Under the pieces are notes generated by a model, which worked only from the letters and a program-made list of their open reading frames with translations, was not told the DNA's origin and did no database searches. From Candidatus Aminicenantota bacterium (GTDB lineage: Bacteria > Acidobacteriota > Aminicenantia > Aminicenantales > JAFGAV01), in NCBI GenBank assembly GCA_016867615.1, contig VGJG01000065.1:1-7825 (forward strand): DNA of 7,825 bases, read 5' to 3'. Of the stretch, positions 6,249-7,825 are shown piece after piece. The position numbers were made by a program, and so were the translations under genes. Numbering within the stretch: the first letter of the stretch is position 1; each line of letters starts with the position of its first letter.

Positions 6249-7219
6249 ACGCATCCCTCTTGCGGGCGGCCGCCGTATTCGTTTTCCTGAGCCTGTCTCT
6301 CCTCCAGGGGCAGGAGGTCATCGACGAGGTCGTGGCCGTGGTCAACGGCGAGATCATCACCCGATCCGAGGTCCTGGCCCGGTACGAGATGATGGTCCAA
6401 GCCCTCCGGGCCCAGCTGAGCGGGGAGGCTTTCGAGACCCAGCTCGAGTTCCTGAAGAAGAATCTCCTGGACCGGATGATCACCGACCTCCTCCTGCTGC
6501 AGAAAGCCAGGCAGCTGCGGATCGACGTCCGCGAGCAGCTCCGGCTGACCGTGGACAACATCAAGAGCCAGAGCGGCCTGGAGAGCGACGAGGACCTGCG
6601 GGCCGCCCTGCGGCGGGAGGGGCTCGACTACAACATCTGGCTCCGTCAGCTCGAGGAGGACCTCCTGCGCCAGGGGGTGCTGTTCAATGAAGTGGACCGC
6701 AGGATCGCCATTGACGACGCGGACGTATTCAACGAATACAAAACCCGCCCCGAGGATTTCACCGAGCCCGAGGAGGTCCGGCTGAGCGGGATCTTTCTTT
6801 CCGCGGACGAAACCCCCGCCGGGGAGGCGGAAGCCAGGAGGGAGGAGATTTCCTCCAAACTGGCCGGGGGCGAGGATTTCGCCGCCCTGGCCGAAGCCTA
6901 TTCCGACGGACCGGCCCGCGAACAGCGTGGCGACCTGGGGACGTTCAAGAGGGGCGAGCTCGACACCGCCCTGGAGCAGGCCGTCCAGCCCCTGGCGACG
7001 GGGCAGGTTTCCGGCTGGCTGCAAACCAGGAACGGATGGTACCTCCTGCGCCTGGAAGGCAGGAAGGAACGAAAGCTCAAGCCGTTCGAGGACGTCAAGA
7101 AAGAGATCGAAGAAAAGATCTACGCCCGCAAGAGGGCCGCGGCCATCGACGAGTACCTCGGGGCGGAAAAGGCCAAGAACTCGATCTCGATCCTCAGGCC
7201 GGACATCCTGGATTACTGA
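6245..7219 (+). CDS. surA: SurA-like periplasmic chaperone with one parvulin domain
   Basis: This 324-aa secreted protein has a signal peptide (hydrophobic about 7-20, likely cleaved near QGQE, 21-24). It then shows the SurA_N signature VIDEVVAVVNGEIITRSEV (25-43) and a helical region with KKNLLDRMITDLLLLQKARQL (71-91). A single rotamase-like domain spans about 175-272 (RGDLGTFKRGEL 228-239, NGWYLLRL 263-270), followed by a charged C-terminal helix (273-305). E. coli SurA has two parvulin domains and is longer. Both parvulin histidine positions appear lost here (LSGIFL at the first, NGWYLL at the second). A chaperone without isomerase activity, escorting outer-membrane proteins, is therefore the likely role. 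The start is supported by AAGG (6233-6236) with an 8-nt spacer and by the ATGA overlap with the upstream gene. The surA symbol is family-level; orthology is not proven. Confidence 0.86.
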   Translation: MNASLLRAAAVFVFLSLSLLQGQEVIDEVVAVVNGEIITRSEVLARYEMMVQALRAQLSGEAFETQLEFLKKNLLDRMITDLLLLQKARQLRIDVREQLRLTVDNIKSQSGLESDEDLRAALRREGLDYNIWLRQLEEDLLRQGVLFNEVDRRIAIDDADVFNEYKTRPEDFTEPEEVRLSGIFLSADETPAGEAEARREEISSKLAGGEDFAALAEAYSDGPAREQRGDLGTFKRGELDTALEQAVQPLATGQVSGWLQTRNGWYLLRLEGRKERKLKPFEDVKKEIEEKIYARKRAAAIDEYLGAEKAKNSISILRPDILDY

Positions 7220-7782
7220 GCATCCCCCTGTCCCTCTGTGTCGGGTCCGGCTTTTTCCGGCTCCGGCTCGACGAAATCGATTTTCTTGGAACAGGCGTAT
7301 GTCCCCATGAGGATATGGTCCGAACCCCGGCTCTGGGCGAAGAGCTTGATGACCACCGGCTTCCACATGGGGTTGTTCTCGAAGGACGCCAGGGTCTTGC
7401 CCTCGACCCCGAAGTTGCTGGCCATGTCGATGACGGGGCTCATCTCCCCGGGCGGGACGGGGGTTCCGCGGATGCCGGCCAGGAAACAGTCGCCCAGGTT
7501 TTCCTGGTCGTCCTTGAATTTGAAGATGGCGTTGAAATTGACGTAAGTCAGGGGTTTGTCCGAGATGTTCTTGACCCGGAAGGATATGGACGGAACGAGG
7601 ACGAGCTTCTGAGGCCAGGAGCGGTATTCTTTCGACACCCATTTTGTCTCGACGTCTCGGATTTCCAGGCTGGCCTTGATCTGCGCCTCCGTGGGGGCGG
7701 GCGTGCAGGAAGGGAAGAACAGCAGGCCGCTCCAGACGGCCAGCAGGACGACGCACGGGACGGCGCGGTTTCTTGATGTCAT
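7213..7782 (-). CDS. Predicted lipoprotein of unknown function, beta-sandwich-like
   Basis: I do not recognise a named family for this 189-aa protein. It begins with a basic N-terminus and a hydrophobic stretch (9-23), then FPSC with Cys26, a plausible but non-canonical lipobox because of the bulky residue at -3. The mature part alternates beta-type segments (SLEIRDVETKWV 38-49, LVLVPSISFRVKNIS 60-74, LTYVNFNAIFKFKD 78-91, WKPVVIKLFAQS 140-151). This resembles FxLYD-type or LEA-like domains that contain a 'V.N.S...L..V' strand. It adds Cys99 and Cys164, a possible disulfide pair, and ends in a Glu/Pro/Gly-rich tail (171-189). I preferred the ATG at 7782 because GAGGGAGG (7795-7788) precedes it by 5 nt. 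The ATG at 7800 would add six residues and put that Shine-Dalgarno inside the gene. It converges on the surA-like gene with a 7-bp overlap. No promoter is visible before the window ends. Confidence 0.75.
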   Translation of the reverse strand: MTSRNRAVPCVVLLAVWSGLLFFPSCTPAPTEAQIKASLEIRDVETKWVSKEYRSWPQKLVLVPSISFRVKNISDKPLTYVNFNAIFKFKDDQENLGDCFLAGIRGTPVPPGEMSPVIDMASNFGVEGKTLASFENNPMWKPVVIKLFAQSRGSDHILMGTYACSKKIDFVEPEPEKAGPDTEGQGDAQ

Positions 7783-7825
7783 GGGGACCTCCCTCTTCAT
7801 GTCGGCTTTCCCGTTTCCCGGGACG

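Noticed and set aside
7241..7262. CCGG-CTTTTT-CCGG as a bidirectional terminator for the convergent genes
   Set aside because: The stem is only 4 bp, the T-run lies in the loop rather than after the stem, and it falls inside the lipoprotein coding sequence.
6227..7756. 509-codon open frame antisense to the surA-like gene and running into the lipoprotein region
   Set aside because: It is a shadow frame in GC-rich coding DNA. It spans parts of two recognisable genes and has no domain logic.

Overview
The window is GC-rich, densely coded bacterial chromosome with ordinary housekeeping content. I found no phage, transposon, CRISPR array, rRNA or tRNA. There are five genes. A lipoprotein-type and a secreted parvulin-family periplasmic chaperone sit directly behind mfd, which points to a Gram-negative (diderm) organism. 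The layout and high GC would fit Acidobacteriota, Candidatus Aminicenantes or deltaproteobacteria-like lineages. That placement is only an inference, because nothing here is a taxonomic marker.

Left part (1-1800, minus strand). The first 1049 bases are the N-terminal 349 codons of a magnesium channel/transporter of the MgtE family, whose C-terminus lies off the window. Upstream of it are a GC-rich leader of about 170 nt containing inverted repeats and a near-consensus sigma70-type promoter (TTGACT, 17 nt, TATAAA). Further upstream is a small four-helix membrane protein of the DUF2177 family, on the same strand and with its own extended -10 promoter.

Centre and right (1808-7219, plus strand). 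A strong-looking promoter (TTGAGA, 18 nt, TATAAT) lies so close to the mfd start codon that the transcript should be leaderless or nearly so. It drives a tight three-gene operon: full-length Mfd (transcription-repair coupling factor, 1149 aa), a parvulin-domain lipoprotein, and a SurA-like secreted chaperone with one parvulin domain. The last two overlap by ATGA. Mfd handles stalled RNA polymerase and DNA damage in the cytoplasm, while the two parvulin proteins probably help fold or deliver outer-membrane and periplasmic proteins. I see no mechanistic link between these jobs, so the linkage is probably one of shared expression.

Right edge (7213-7782, minus strand). A convergent gene overlaps the surA-like stop by 7 bp. 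It encodes a small predicted lipoprotein of unknown function with a probable beta-sandwich domain.

No previously undescribed system is evident. The points most worth a second look are the mgtE leader, the apparently leaderless mfd, the degenerate catalytic histidines of the two parvulins, and a T8 tract inside mfd.
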